From assembly GCA_013288885.1 (NCBI GenBank), contig JABDBA010000015.1, forward strand, positions 1-44,595: a DNA stretch of 44,595 nucleotides. Reading direction: 5' to 3'. Of this stretch, positions 21,501-29,348 are shown piece by piece. Source of the stretch: Gammaproteobacteria bacterium (GTDB lineage Bacteria > Pseudomonadota > Gammaproteobacteria > JABDBA01). The position numbers and the translations under genes are program-made. Numbering within the stretch: the first letter of the stretch is position 1; every line of letters starts with the position of its first letter. Below the pieces are notes generated by a model. That model had not been told where the DNA came from. It searched no databases and was given only the letters and a program-made list of their open reading frames with translations.

Positions 21501-21576
21501 CGTCAAGGCGAACTCTGCTTTACCACCAACGCTGCCACAATCATCGTCACCGCCACAAATACCACCACCTGGGTAA
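18517..21576 (+). CDS. Large ankyrin-like protein with Pro-rich tail, effector candidate
   Basis: A 1019-residue protein of no family I recognise. ATG 18517 is preferred over the upstream GTG because AGGTGA lies just before it. Degenerate ankyrin repeats are scattered: AGDTILHLVADNKDFLVPLV, NGLNALHLAVSNPED, NPLLLAITAGNIEKVKMVL, LNALSAAHECYDKEIAEFI and NGETIFHGIV. A middle region (about 560-800) is helical without clear repeats. The last about 110 residues are disordered, Ala/Pro/Gly-rich, and end in VAVPPPPAPP and IPPPG. There is no signal peptide or membrane segment. Size, ankyrins and a proline tail resemble secreted effectors of Legionellales; that is inference. It stands alone between rep and trpS. 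Confidence 0.75.
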   Translation: MSLLTQLEEYCKFTQVFAFYSYDPILCRWVADTKKGNERTFYLLDQRKLESLIKAAATDNKLDYEKKKKDLWEALDFVTSDAFLAGHEREFAEGIIYVPLQHVEDAAPVDVQYQRAIKLEGLNKDPHLQPQIIAINKRLFAADRKNLQLSIIKFLIAQYLEPSIVAEEKQDPPNKNDVKPANQILIEALAEKGRKQHPHSKILFHRLVLLDDAEIFQTLVSTIEGVKGNVAARPQPSGDMASHLKKLALAVNDAGDTILHLVADNKDFLVPLVRLFRPWARELSSMQGVGKLTVLARIIWVRHNSDNAKQILIALRGEAFDLKVGASLLDGNGNNTVSFLFSQSHHVDCYRDHIIILGEFLTDEVMVDLILQPNKNGLNALHLAVSNPEDKNGTHIQLANAILLKAEAKETGDSSSTGAEDEKAAMDPMERASFMTAKFSLTLYNRNCELNPLLLAITAGNIEKVKMVLAGVSAKPAVKMKLLSTVTGTILIPGVVGSTKYDLNALSAAHECYDKEIAEFIMQEIGYEACVMMVLEPTPKKAGLFSSQLKIHRPENMQKSVFSFVKKEQISGELMGAYYYFVAKSINGGNETDSYREEFNSFKEVLHNLLCSPDKRVTHNRFNKKGDYKDIEAAILDDKDLSTGKNKYVINFLDFLRRQMTTPKEGYQKVAEHILKFALEDKDIDPYIMCLIEFDDKKLVARLLKDGLFYQMLVNAPDNFFQLIRLRVSTLPKSLKDKLVLHRYSNGETIFHGIVRQKALTQERSSILKNCFGCVGQLLQDVIDESSKLNVLWLMIHHISQDRVGDLDLLCDLLGKQDFTNMAFKSSKVASDNKEYFYCNILFLLLSYKKNHNDRILAVINKMESILGMENMHRLAAQHDDRFRNALQRVNNFGEVSAAIKEKVGKYIEYRAEEKVGQQSPAAPNPPSEDAGAGEGREGVENNLSAAAEDGNQRPEGQPAPDSRLPGVLPNSNQRFFSPAPGAVVAVPPPPAPPNVKANSALPPTLPQSSSPPQIPPPG

Positions 21577-21683
21577 TTACCTTGATTACACGAACCCTAT
21601 GTTGGCTCTCGCCATTGTATACAGATATTACCAGCTGAGTTATCATCTTGCTATTAGTGTAAATTTAACATTGGCTATCTACT

Positions 21684-22775
21684 ATGAAAAACTCTACCAA
21701 ACCCATCATCCTCACTGGCGACACCCCTACAGGCAATCTACATCTAGGCCATTGGGTTGGTTCGATCGAAAATCGCGTAAAAATGCAAGATGATTATAAT
21801 TGTTTTTTTATTATCGCCAATATTCAAGGTTTTACCACGCGCTATGATCGCCCACAAGAAGTGCGTGAAAATGTCATCGAAGTCGCGCTGGATTATTTAG
21901 CGTCGGGTATTGATCCCAAACGCAGCAACATTTTTATTCAATCAGAAATTCCAGCGATTGCTGAATTAACCGTGCTACTGAGCATGTTAGTGCCATTTCC
22001 ACGCGTGTTGCGTAACCCCACGCTCAAAGATGAAATTCGTGATAAAGGGTTAGGAGAAAATTATCCGTTTGGTTTTGCCATGTACCCGATCAGCAATGCA
22101 GCAGACATTTTAGCGTTTCGTGCCGATGTAGTGCCGGTAGGTGAAGATCAAATTCCACACTTAGAATTAGCACGCGAATTAGCGCGCAAATTTAATCAAT
22201 TGTATTGCAGTGTTGATTCACATACACCCGACGAAGAATATATAAAAAAAGGCGGTTTGTTTCCGATTGTTGAACCTAAAATTGGCAGAATAAAACGCTT
22301 GGTCGGCATCGGTCATCCCAATGAAATGGGTCAGTTACCTAAAATGAGCAAATCACTTAATAACGCGATCTTTTTAAAAGACAGTGCCGATGAGATTCAT
22401 AAAAAAGTAATGGCGATGTATACCGATCCCAAACGTTTGCGCGCTACAGATCCAGGGTCCATTGAAAATAATCCATTATGGATTTTTCATGAAACGTTTA
22501 ACCCTGATCAAGCATGGGTCAAAGCTGCCGAAGAAAAATATCAAACTGGTAATATTGGCGATGTAGAGTGTAAGAAAAAATTGATCGAAGTGTTAGTAGC
22601 ACTCACAGAACCAATGCGCAAACGTCGCGCAGAATATGAAAAAGATCGCGGCGCTGTGTTAACTATTTTGCGCGATGGTACTGCACATGCGAATGAAGTG
22701 ACTGAAAAAACTTTGGCGCTTGCAAAGGCTGCGATGCAGCAAGATTACTTCTCTCGTAAAATTGATTTATGGTAA
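21684..22775 (+). CDS. trpS: Tryptophanyl-tRNA synthetase
   Basis: A 363-residue class I synthetase charging tRNA-Trp. The HIGH-type motif is HLGH (20-23) within TGDTPTGNLHLGHWVGS. KMSKS is at 220-224 in PKMSKSLNNAIFL. DYNCFFIIANIQGFT, NPTLKDE and VGEDQIPHLELARELARKFN are typical of the longer bacterial TrpS type. ATG 21684 gives the conserved start; no strong ribosome site is visible. A BIME-like repeat follows the stop and may end the transcript. Confidence 0.96.
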   Translation: MKNSTKPIILTGDTPTGNLHLGHWVGSIENRVKMQDDYNCFFIIANIQGFTTRYDRPQEVRENVIEVALDYLASGIDPKRSNIFIQSEIPAIAELTVLLSMLVPFPRVLRNPTLKDEIRDKGLGENYPFGFAMYPISNAADILAFRADVVPVGEDQIPHLELARELARKFNQLYCSVDSHTPDEEYIKKGGLFPIVEPKIGRIKRLVGIGHPNEMGQLPKMSKSLNNAIFLKDSADEIHKKVMAMYTDPKRLRATDPGSIENNPLWIFHETFNPDQAWVKAAEEKYQTGNIGDVECKKKLIEVLVALTEPMRKRRAEYEKDRGAVLTILRDGTAHANEVTEKTLALAKAAMQQDYFSRKIDLW

Positions 22776-22790
22776 TATCTTATATTAAAA

Positions 22791-22864
22791 GTAGGTCGGC
22801 TCAAGCGAAGCGGAGCCGACAAATTTTGTCGGCTCCGTCGCTGACGCTCCTTGAGCCGACCTAC
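22791..22864 (+). repeat. BIME-like intergenic repeat, copy 3 (short form)
   Basis: A 74-bp version with the two hairpins closer together. The ends are GTAGGTCGG / CCGACCTAC and the arms GTCGGCTC and GAGCCGAC. Orientation is as in copy 1. It fills the trpS-MFS gap and would form a strong structure in a transcript. Confidence 0.9.
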
Positions 22865-22883
22865 ATTTACTAGGTTAACTAAT

Positions 22884-24050
22884 ATGGCAGTGACAGACAT
22901 CAGCCAAAACAGCGCCCTCAAATTCGTCGTTTTATTAGGTTTTATTAGCTTATTCGGCGATATCACTTATGAAGGTGCACGTAGCATCACCGGCCCTTAT
23001 CTTGCCACATTAGGTGCAAGTGCCACCGTAGTGGGATTTGTGGCTGGTCTAGGTGAATTAATCGGTTATGGATTACGATTAGTATCCGGTTATTTAGCTG
23101 ATCGCACCAAACGTTATTGGTTGATCACTATCGTGGGATATTGCATTAATTTACTCGCAGTGCCTGCATTAGCGCTGACCGGCCATTGGCCGACGGCGGC
23201 AGCGTTGATGGTGATGGAACGCTTTGGTAAAGCAGTGCGCACACCCGCGCGCGATGCAATGTTATCACATGCGGGTCAAAGCATGGGTATGGGTTGGGGA
23301 TTTGGCTTGCACGAAGCGATGGATCAAATCGGCGCGATGCTTGGCCCATTAATTATTGCAGCGGTATTGTATTATCATGGCAGTTATCGCACTGGTTTTG
23401 CGATATTAGCAATCCCTGCTTTTTTAGCGTTGATGGTGTTAGCCGTTGCTTATCGTTTATACCCAAGACCACATGATTTAGAACAAAAGTTTCATAAAAT
23501 AGAGGCGAAAGGAAATCCCCAAGCCTTTTGGTTTTATTTAGCAGGCGCGGCATTAATTGCAGCGGGTTATGCTGATTTCCCGCTGATTGCTTATCATTTT
23601 CAAAAAGCGGCAGTGTTATCGATGGTGTGGATCCCACTAGCGTATGCTGTGGCTATGGGCATCGATGGTTTGATGGCGCCCGTATTAGGTTGGTTATATG
23701 ATCGATTTGGTTTTATCACATTAATGTTTATTACCGTCATATCCGCGTTTTTTGCACCGTTAGTTTTTTTTGGTGGATCAAAATTAGCGTTACTGGGCGT
23801 GGTAATTTGGGCGGTGGGTATGGGTTCGCAAGGCTCATTGATGCGTGCTGTAGTGGGGAATATGATCCCAATCGATAAACGCGCTTCGGCATATGGTGTT
23901 TTTAACGCATTTTACGGTCTATTTTGGTTTTTAGGCAGCGTGACCATGGGAATGCTGTATGATAAGTCAATTATGGCCTTAGTTATTTTTTCAGTTGTTT
24001 TACAGTTATTGGCATTGCCATTGTTTATAAAAGTTATGCAAAAATTATGA
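22884..24050 (+). CDS. MFS transporter
   Basis: A 388-residue major facilitator protein with about 12 hydrophobic segments. [23 protein letters not shown] is the first helix and loop. [25 protein letters not shown] carries the loop 2-3 signature (G-x-L-A-D-R). A second-half homologue is [12 protein letters not shown]. The family resembles the uncharacterised YfmO/permease-type group; the substrate is unknown. ATG 22884 is chosen because the in-frame TTG upstream lies inside the repeat. The stop overlaps the uvrB start (ATGA), so the two genes are translationally coupled, an unusual partnership. Confidence 0.88.
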   Translation: MAVTDISQNSALKFVVLLGFISLFGDITYEGARSITGPYLATLGASATVVGFVAGLGELIGYGLRLVSGYLADRTKRYWLITIVGYCINLLAVPALALTGHWPTAAALMVMERFGKAVRTPARDAMLSHAGQSMGMGWGFGLHEAMDQIGAMLGPLIIAAVLYYHGSYRTGFAILAIPAFLALMVLAVAYRLYPRPHDLEQKFHKIEAKGNPQAFWFYLAGAALIAAGYADFPLIAYHFQKAAVLSMVWIPLAYAVAMGIDGLMAPVLGWLYDRFGFITLMFITVISAFFAPLVFFGGSKLALLGVVIWAVGMGSQGSLMRAVVGNMIPIDKRASAYGVFNAFYGLFWFLGSVTMGMLYDKSIMALVIFSVVLQLLALPLFIKVMQKL

Positions 24051-26044
24051 AACCTTTTTCTATCAAATCGCCTTTTAAACCTGCGGGTGATCAGCCACAA
24101 GCTATCAAAAAATTATTGGATGGCTTGCAACAAGGTTTAGCCTATCAAACTTTGTTGGGTGTCACCGGCTCGGGCAAAACATTTACTGTCGCGCATATTA
24201 TTCAAGAAATGCAGCGGCCTGCGATGATCCTCGCGCCCAATAAAACTTTGGCGGCACAATTATACGGCGAGATGAAAGAATTTTTTCCGCACAACTCGGT
24301 TGAATATTTCGTTTCATATTACGATTATTATCAGCCCGAAGCCTATGTGCCATCCTCTGATACCTATATCGAAAAAGATGCATCGATTAACGAACACATC
24401 GAACAAATGCGTTTATCAGCGACTAAAGCATTGTTAGAACGGCGCGATACGATTATTGTGGCAACCGTATCTGCAATTTATGGTTTGGGTGATCCCAATA
24501 CTTATATGAGCATGATGCTGCATTTAAAACGCGGTGATATTGTCGATCAGCGTTTTATCTTAAAACGTTTGGCGGAATTGCAATATACGCGCAATGATAT
24601 TGAATTTTATCGCGGTACTTATCGTGTGCACGGTGATGTGATCGATATTTTCCCCGCTGAATCCGATGTTGAAGCGGTGCGGGTGGAATTGTTCGGCGAT
24701 GAGATCGATAACCTCAGTTATTTTGATCCCCTCACTGGCGAGAGTTTACGCAAAGTACCGCGCTTAACGGTTTATCCCAAATCGCATTATGTGACACCGC
24801 GTGATCGCGTATTAGAAACAGTTGAAAAAGTAAAATTAGAATTGCGCGAACGTTTGCCGCAATTACATGAAGCGAATAAATTAGTTGAAGAACAACGGCT
24901 GGAATCACGCACCAAATACGATATCGAAATGTTGTTAGAATTAGGTTATTGCAACGGCATCGAAAATTATTCGCGCTACCTTTCGGGGCGCGCAGCAGGT
25001 GAACCACCGCCGACGTTATTTGATTATATGCCAGCCGATGGTTTGTTGTTTATCGATGAATCACATGTCACCGTGCCGCAATTAGGTGCGATGTACAAAG
25101 GCGATCGTGCGCGCAAAGAAACTTTAGTCAACTATGGTTTTCGTTTGCCATCAGCGTTGGATAATCGCCCGCTGCGTTTTGATGAATTTGAAGGCTTAAC
25201 ATCACAAACCATTTACGTATCTGCTACGCCAGGGCCGTATGAATTACAACACTCTGGTGCAGTTGCCGAGCAAGTCGTGCGGCCTACCGGTTTAGTTGAT
25301 CCGCAAATTGAAGTGCGCCCGGCAACGACGCAAGTCGATGATCTATTATCCGAAATTAATAAACGCGTGGTTTTGCACGAACGTGTATTAGTGACAACAC
25401 TCACTAAACGTTTGTCCGAAGATCTTACCGAATATTTATCCGATCACGGCATTAAAGTGCGGTATTTGCATTCAGAAGTGGAAACAGTCGAGCGCGTGGA
25501 AATTATTCGTGATTTGCGTTTGGGCGCTTTCGATGTTTTAGTCGGTATTAATTTATTGCGCGAAGGTTTAGATATGCCAGAAGTTTCATTGGTGGCAATT
25601 CTCGATGCTGATAAAGAAGGGTTTTTACGATCTGAGCGATCGTTGATTCAAACCATCGGCCGCGCCGCGCGCCATCTTAATGGTAGAGCTATTTTGTATG
25701 CCGATAGAATTACTGGTTCTATGGAACGCGCGATGGCGGAAACCGATCGCCGTCGTGCGAAACAAACCGCGTATAATTTAGAACACGGTATTACGCCCAA
25801 AGGCATTGCTAAAGCGGTGCAAGATATAATGGAAGGCGCGCGCAGCGATGGTTCTACCTCAAGCCGTCGTTATGCCAAAGTAGCCGAAGAACAAGCACAA
25901 TATGCGGCGTTAACCCCCGTACAACTGGCTAAAAAATTCAAACAAATGGAACAACAAATGTTTGAACATGCCAAGAATTTAGAATTTGAAGAAGCGGCCA
26001 AGGTGCGCGATGAATTAAAACACCTGCGCGAAATATTAATTTAA
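24047..26044 (+). CDS. uvrB: Excinuclease ABC subunit B
   Basis: A 665-residue helicase-like subunit of UvrABC nucleotide excision repair. Walker A is GVTGSGKT (38-45). The damage-probing beta hairpin is [21 protein letters not shown]. The DEAD-like box is FIDESH. Further motifs are [57 protein letters not shown], and a C-terminal UVR motif that contacts UvrC ([21 protein letters not shown]). Length is normal. The ATG overlaps the MFS stop by four bases. Its stop overlaps the end of the convergent GntR gene by four bases. Confidence 0.97.
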   Translation: MKPFSIKSPFKPAGDQPQAIKKLLDGLQQGLAYQTLLGVTGSGKTFTVAHIIQEMQRPAMILAPNKTLAAQLYGEMKEFFPHNSVEYFVSYYDYYQPEAYVPSSDTYIEKDASINEHIEQMRLSATKALLERRDTIIVATVSAIYGLGDPNTYMSMMLHLKRGDIVDQRFILKRLAELQYTRNDIEFYRGTYRVHGDVIDIFPAESDVEAVRVELFGDEIDNLSYFDPLTGESLRKVPRLTVYPKSHYVTPRDRVLETVEKVKLELRERLPQLHEANKLVEEQRLESRTKYDIEMLLELGYCNGIENYSRYLSGRAAGEPPPTLFDYMPADGLLFIDESHVTVPQLGAMYKGDRARKETLVNYGFRLPSALDNRPLRFDEFEGLTSQTIYVSATPGPYELQHSGAVAEQVVRPTGLVDPQIEVRPATTQVDDLLSEINKRVVLHERVLVTTLTKRLSEDLTEYLSDHGIKVRYLHSEVETVERVEIIRDLRLGAFDVLVGINLLREGLDMPEVSLVAILDADKEGFLRSERSLIQTIGRAARHLNGRAILYADRITGSMERAMAETDRRRAKQTAYNLEHGITPKGIAKAVQDIMEGARSDGSTSSRRYAKVAEEQAQYAALTPVQLAKKFKQMEQQMFEHAKNLEFEEAAKVRDELKHLREILI

Positions 26045-26787
26045 TTTGTCACTCCCGCACTAATCTTCATCCGCGTCGAATAGGTGTAACGATCCGCCGG
26101 TGATATATTGCAAGAAATAACTAATAATTCCTCGTTCGCCGTATAACAACGTTTAATCACTTGCAATGCAGGCGCGTGCAATTTTGCTTGTAATAATTGG
26201 CTTTGTTGTTTATTGAGCGCAACTGCTTGAATTTCTTGTTGGAAAATAGCAATTCCCACACCGTATTTTTGTTCGATGATTTCATTGAGCGTAGACAAGC
26301 CGTCATAACTATCTTTAATGCCGCTGTATTTTGCATCGACATAAGCATCACTTAATAAGGTGGGCAAACTGGGTTCACCCCAAAAGCGCACTAATTGAAT
26401 ATGTAGCCAAAGTTGCTGCGGATTCAAATCATAAGTTTTTGCGAGTTTGGCAGGCAAAGTCGTTACTTCACGATGTAAAATTTGTGGGCGTGCTTGGCGT
26501 AAAAATTCTAACAAATCTTCATAAGAATCTAAGCCTTGCATAAAACGCGCTACCGGTTTGATGGCCGTGACCACGCTGCCAGAACCTTGTTTGCTAGTGA
26601 TCAAACCTTTGTGCCGCAGTTGACGCAATGCTTCGCGCACTGTGCAGCGGCTCACATTAAATTGCTGGCATAATTCCGCTTCTGTCGGCAACGTTTTGCC
26701 GACGGCGAACTTGCCATGCTCAATCTCGCGCTGCAACGCCGTGGCCAGCAACGAATAGCGGCATTGGGTGTTATTTAGTTTTTCCAT
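26041..26787 (-). CDS. GntR-family regulator, HutC/UTRA type
   Basis: A 248-residue transcription factor. The N-terminal winged helix (about 10-75) contains [44 protein letters not shown], the GntR pattern. The C-terminal part has UTRA-like features ([50 protein letters not shown]), so it probably senses a small molecule. Target genes are not evident; the neighbours are uvrB (convergent) and a membrane-protein gene (divergent). A degenerate repeat copy lies in its upstream region. Autoregulation is typical of the family. Confidence 0.9.
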   Translation of the reverse strand: MEKLNNTQCRYSLLATALQREIEHGKFAVGKTLPTEAELCQQFNVSRCTVREALRQLRHKGLITSKQGSGSVVTAIKPVARFMQGLDSYEDLLEFLRQARPQILHREVTTLPAKLAKTYDLNPQQLWLHIQLVRFWGEPSLPTLLSDAYVDAKYSGIKDSYDGLSTLNEIIEQKYGVGIAIFQQEIQAVALNKQQSQLLQAKLHAPALQVIKRCYTANEELLVISCNISPADRYTYSTRMKISAGVTN

Positions 26788-26842
26788 AAAAGTATTCTAC
26801 GGTATGTTTGTTAAAAAGATAAAACTATTTAATATCAATTAA

Positions 26843-26921
26843 TGTAGGTCGGCCACTTAAATATATTAGTGGGTCGCGTTAGCGATGGATCCGACATGAG
26901 ATGCTCAAATAAGCTCCTACA
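26843..26921 (+). repeat. BIME-like repeat, degenerate copy 4
   Basis: It begins TGTAGGTCGG and ends CTCCTACA, keeping GCGATGGATCCGACATG from the element core. The first hairpin is replaced by unrelated AT-rich sequence. It lies in the 349-base gap between the GntR gene and the membrane-protein gene, which otherwise holds a promoter and a leader. Confidence 0.7.
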
Positions 26922-26928
26922 AATTGAT

Positions 26929-26957
26929 TTGACAATGTTTTCCAAAGTTGTTATATT
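26929..26957 (+). promoter_or_regulatory. Sigma-70 promoter for the membrane-protein gene
   Basis: TTGACA (26929-26934), a 17-base spacer and TATATT (26952-26957). Transcription would start near 26964, leaving about 170 bases of leader before the ATG at 27137. I see no recognisable riboswitch in that leader. Confidence 0.7.
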
Positions 26958-27136
26958 GTCCGTACAAATTAATTATAGCGGAAGTGTCAGTATTTGGGAA
27001 GGACTATTTTGCTTAAATTTTACGCAGCCATCAATGCAAGCCCGATTTGGCAATTTCAAGGATAGCGAGTCAACGATTACTCAAGTTAAACGGACTTTCA
27101 CTAATAACAATTCAACTTAACTTTGAGGTAAATAAT

Positions 27137-28441
27137 ATGCAACCAGGACCAGGACCAGAAACAGAATATCAACAATCTTCAGAATTAGATGCAGAAGCCA
27201 AAGGTTTTATGGCTGAATTACACAAACAATTCCCTAAAAAATCTGATGAAATAATGGCAGTCACAGCAGAGAGTTTTACTAAGAAATATAACATTGAAGA
27301 AACCGCAATAGAGTGGCTCAGAACTACTCATAATGTTTCAGCTGAACAAGCTAATGAAGTTTTGGCATTAATAAGCGATATAGTAGAATCTTTAGAAAAC
27401 CAAGGATCTTGGAACGTACCTTCACATTTTGCTGCGGGGAGCATAGGAGCGGGGCTTATGAATTTATTGCTCGCAGCTTTTGGAAAAAGTATACAGGCGC
27501 CAGCTGATGAAACAGGGTTTTCGGTTTATGGCGATCCACAAAATGGTTGGAAGATGGCGCTCACTAATGCATTAGTCGCTTTAAGTGGAGGGCTTGGATT
27601 TGCGCTGATGGTTTATAAACACACAGGCGATGGTAATAAGCAAAAAGATAAATATGTAGCTGATTTAAAACAGGGTTTAAACGATCATAAATTTGGGAAA
27701 GAGGTAGATGTAGAGCAAGCTTCAGCTCAAGTGCTAGATGTTCCTGACGCTAAATCTGATTCCTTTGATCTATTAGTAGATATAGCTAAACCGTTACAAC
27801 AAGGCGTGCATTCAAAAAATGTAAAATCAGCCATTATCTTAGGAGGTACATTATTTTTCTTATTTGGTATTTTAGTCGTGCGTTTGTGTCAGGAAATTGA
27901 TAATAAAGGTCTTAATAAAATACTCAGTGCATTCCTTGAATTCTTACTGGTATATATATTGGTTCGTACTACATTATTCCCGGCAGCAAATGTATTAGCG
28001 GCTTATTCTGGCGCTAGTAAAACCTTGATAGAGCAGGTTTCTATTACTTTTGGGGTACTTGCTAACGAAGTTACTAAAATCAAATCTCCGACAACGAATG
28101 CACTTGGATCATCTCTTTTCGAGGCGGGCCTTCTGGTGGTAGGTGCTGCTGTTGCCGCTGCTGCAATTCCTTTGACAAGAGCAAAAGCTCCGCTCGAAAA
28201 TTATATATCAAGTTCTGTATCTGCACTTATTGCACGTGCGTGTGGAGGGCAGACAACTGCTACGGAGGCAAGCAAACCGTTGTTGTCACATGATGGTGCA
28301 AATGCAAAAGGCAGAAGTTCGAGTGTAGGTGGCACTCATAGTGGTTCAGGAGATGCTGATGTTGAAACAGTAAATTCTGGCCTCGGATCAGTCCAACAAC
28401 TCGGTGGCGCTCCTGCAAAATCAAGGCCTCAGACTCCTTAA
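27137..28441 (+). CDS. Hypothetical multi-pass membrane protein with Ser/Gly-rich tail
   Basis: A 434-residue protein with no recognised family. GAGG eight bases before ATG 27137 marks the start; the longer frame from 27047 has none. The N-terminal 90 residues are soluble and acidic. About five hydrophobic segments follow: AAGSIGAGLMNLLLAAF, ALTNALVALSGGLGFALMVY, AIILGGTLFFLFGILVV, ILSAFLEFLLVYILV, and AGLLVVGAAVAAAAIPL. The last 60 residues are Ser/Gly-rich (SSSVGGTHSGSGDAD) and probably exposed. It has its own promoter and a strong terminator, so it is an independent unit. The layout (soluble head, hydrophobic hairpins, low-complexity tail) would fit a protein inserted in host membranes, but that is speculation. 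Confidence 0.75.
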   Translation: MQPGPGPETEYQQSSELDAEAKGFMAELHKQFPKKSDEIMAVTAESFTKKYNIEETAIEWLRTTHNVSAEQANEVLALISDIVESLENQGSWNVPSHFAAGSIGAGLMNLLLAAFGKSIQAPADETGFSVYGDPQNGWKMALTNALVALSGGLGFALMVYKHTGDGNKQKDKYVADLKQGLNDHKFGKEVDVEQASAQVLDVPDAKSDSFDLLVDIAKPLQQGVHSKNVKSAIILGGTLFFLFGILVVRLCQEIDNKGLNKILSAFLEFLLVYILVRTTLFPAANVLAAYSGASKTLIEQVSITFGVLANEVTKIKSPTTNALGSSLFEAGLLVVGAAVAAAAIPLTRAKAPLENYISSSVSALIARACGGQTTATEASKPLLSHDGANAKGRSSSVGGTHSGSGDADVETVNSGLGSVQQLGGAPAKSRPQTP

Positions 28442-28471
28442 TAAAAAATAGCAACCTTCTATTTAACTCAC

Positions 28472-28497
28472 AAGGGCCCAGCGATGGGCCCTTTTTT
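28472..28497 (+). terminator. Rho-independent terminator
   Basis: AAGGGCCCA, loop GCGA, TGGGCCCTT, followed directly by a run of T residues. The stem is nine perfect base pairs. It lies 30 bases after the stop of the membrane-protein gene. Confidence 0.92.
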
Positions 28498-28573
28498 ATT
28501 TTGCAGTGCATTAAAGTTTATATTATAATTCATTGTCTGAATAATCGTTTTTGCTATAAATCCGGGGGTGTTT

Positions 28574-28795
28574 ATGAAATTTGCTGGCGTTGAAAATATT
28601 GTAGAGTTAACATTAAGACTGATATCAGAATTAGATGACATTGAATTATTAACTCTACCTCCTTCTACTCCGGTGACAGATTTTTTTACAAAAGCAGTGC
28701 AACTTGCGGTTAAAGTTTCTAGAATTGAAAATGACTTGAAAGAAGCTGCTCCCGTTACAGCAATGGGCGCACCTACTTTTAAAAGAGAATCATGA
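28574..28795 (+). CDS. Small hypothetical protein, first of an overlapping pair
   Basis: A 73-residue, mostly helical, acidic product (MKFAGVENIVELTLRLISEL...). The ATG at 28574 has a GGGGGTG ribosome site; the in-frame GTG at 28568 is part of that site. Its stop overlaps the next start as ATGA, so the two are translationally coupled. No family recognised. An acidic small protein coupled to a very basic one recalls toxin-antitoxin or protein-chaperone pairs, which is inference only. Confidence 0.6.
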   Translation: MKFAGVENIVELTLRLISELDDIELLTLPPSTPVTDFFTKAVQLAVKVSRIENDLKEAAPVTAMGAPTFKRES

Positions 28796-28959
28796 AATCA
28801 CAATCTACCAAGCAATTTGACTCTCTTATCAAAAAAGCAAGAAAGCAAGGGCAGCGTGCTAAGCTCAAGAAGAGTGATATCAAAGCAGTTGTGAGAGAGG
28901 CGCGCCTGGCGCCAAAGCGCACCAGTGCGGAGCTTAAGGGTATTTCGCAAACAAGTTGA
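28792..28959 (+). CDS. Very small basic protein, second of the overlapping pair
   Basis: A 55-residue product beginning MKSQSTKQFDSLIKKARKQG and ending SAELKGISQTS. It is Lys/Arg-rich. SDIKAVVREARLA resembles the DIxxAIxxAR helix seen in some small antitoxins, but the match is too short to name. It starts within the stop of the upstream gene (ATGA) and ends 53 bases before tRNA-Val. Being so short it could be missed by gene finders. Confidence 0.55.
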   Translation: MKSQSTKQFDSLIKKARKQGQRAKLKKSDIKAVVREARLAPKRTSAELKGISQTS

Positions 28960-29012
28960 ATCTTTCTTCCCCACATGGTAACTTTATGCCCTTAAAACTT
29001 ACTCAAAACTAC

Positions 29013-29087
29013 AGGCACGTAGCTCAGTGGTAGAGCACCACCTTGACATGGTGGTGGTCGGTGGTTCGATCCCACTCGTGCCTACCA
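29013..29087 (+). tRNA. tRNA-Val (GAC)
   Basis: A 75-base cloverleaf. The acceptor AGGCACG pairs with CGTGCCT, the D stem is GCTC/GAGC, and the anticodon stem CCACC/GGTGG has loop TTGACAT (anticodon GAC, 29045-29047). The T arm is GGTGG-TTCGATC-CCACT, and the terminal ACCA is encoded. No second tRNA follows. Confidence 0.96.
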
Positions 29088-29130
29088 ATTTTGCATAGAA
29101 ATGCGTTATACTAGATAATAGGTGGTTAAA

Positions 29131-29274
29131 ATGTCACATGTTGCAACCAAGATGGACATTGTTAAAGTAGAAACACAAATCAGTAGAATTGAAGCAGAAA
29201 TTAAATTGATGAAATGGATGTTAGGGCTCATTGTTGCAGGTGTTGCTTCTCTCATTCTCAAAACTTTCTTCTAA
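29131..29274 (+). CDS. 47-residue coiled-coil/TM protein, truncated DUF1640-like
   Basis: AGGTGG lies 6 bases before ATG 29131. The product MSHVATKMDIVKVETQISRI... has a heptad-like helix (about 5-28) and then a C-terminal membrane segment (MLGLIVAGVASLILKTFF). This is the C-terminal half of the bacterial DUF1640/CCDC90-like proteins (ATKxDI, coil, TM). The N-terminal half present in the 81-residue relative at 42387-42632 is missing. It is either a minimal family member or a remnant. It lies between tRNA-Val and thrS. Confidence 0.6.
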   Translation: MSHVATKMDIVKVETQISRIEAEIKLMKWMLGLIVAGVASLILKTFF

Positions 29275-29348
29275 CTGCCAACTTAGTTAGGTAAGCAAAG
29301 CTCTATTGCCAACCTGACCTACAGGCCTTAATAAATTTAGACATTACT

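Noticed and set aside
26869..27120. + strand open frame of 83 residues upstream of the membrane-protein gene
   Set aside because: It begins inside a degenerate repeat, runs across the promoter, has no ribosome site and its translation has no coherent features.
29275..29348. T-box or E. coli-type ThrS operator before thrS
   Set aside because: No T-box consensus, and no anticodon-like arm that I can establish by eye; only an imperfect hairpin.
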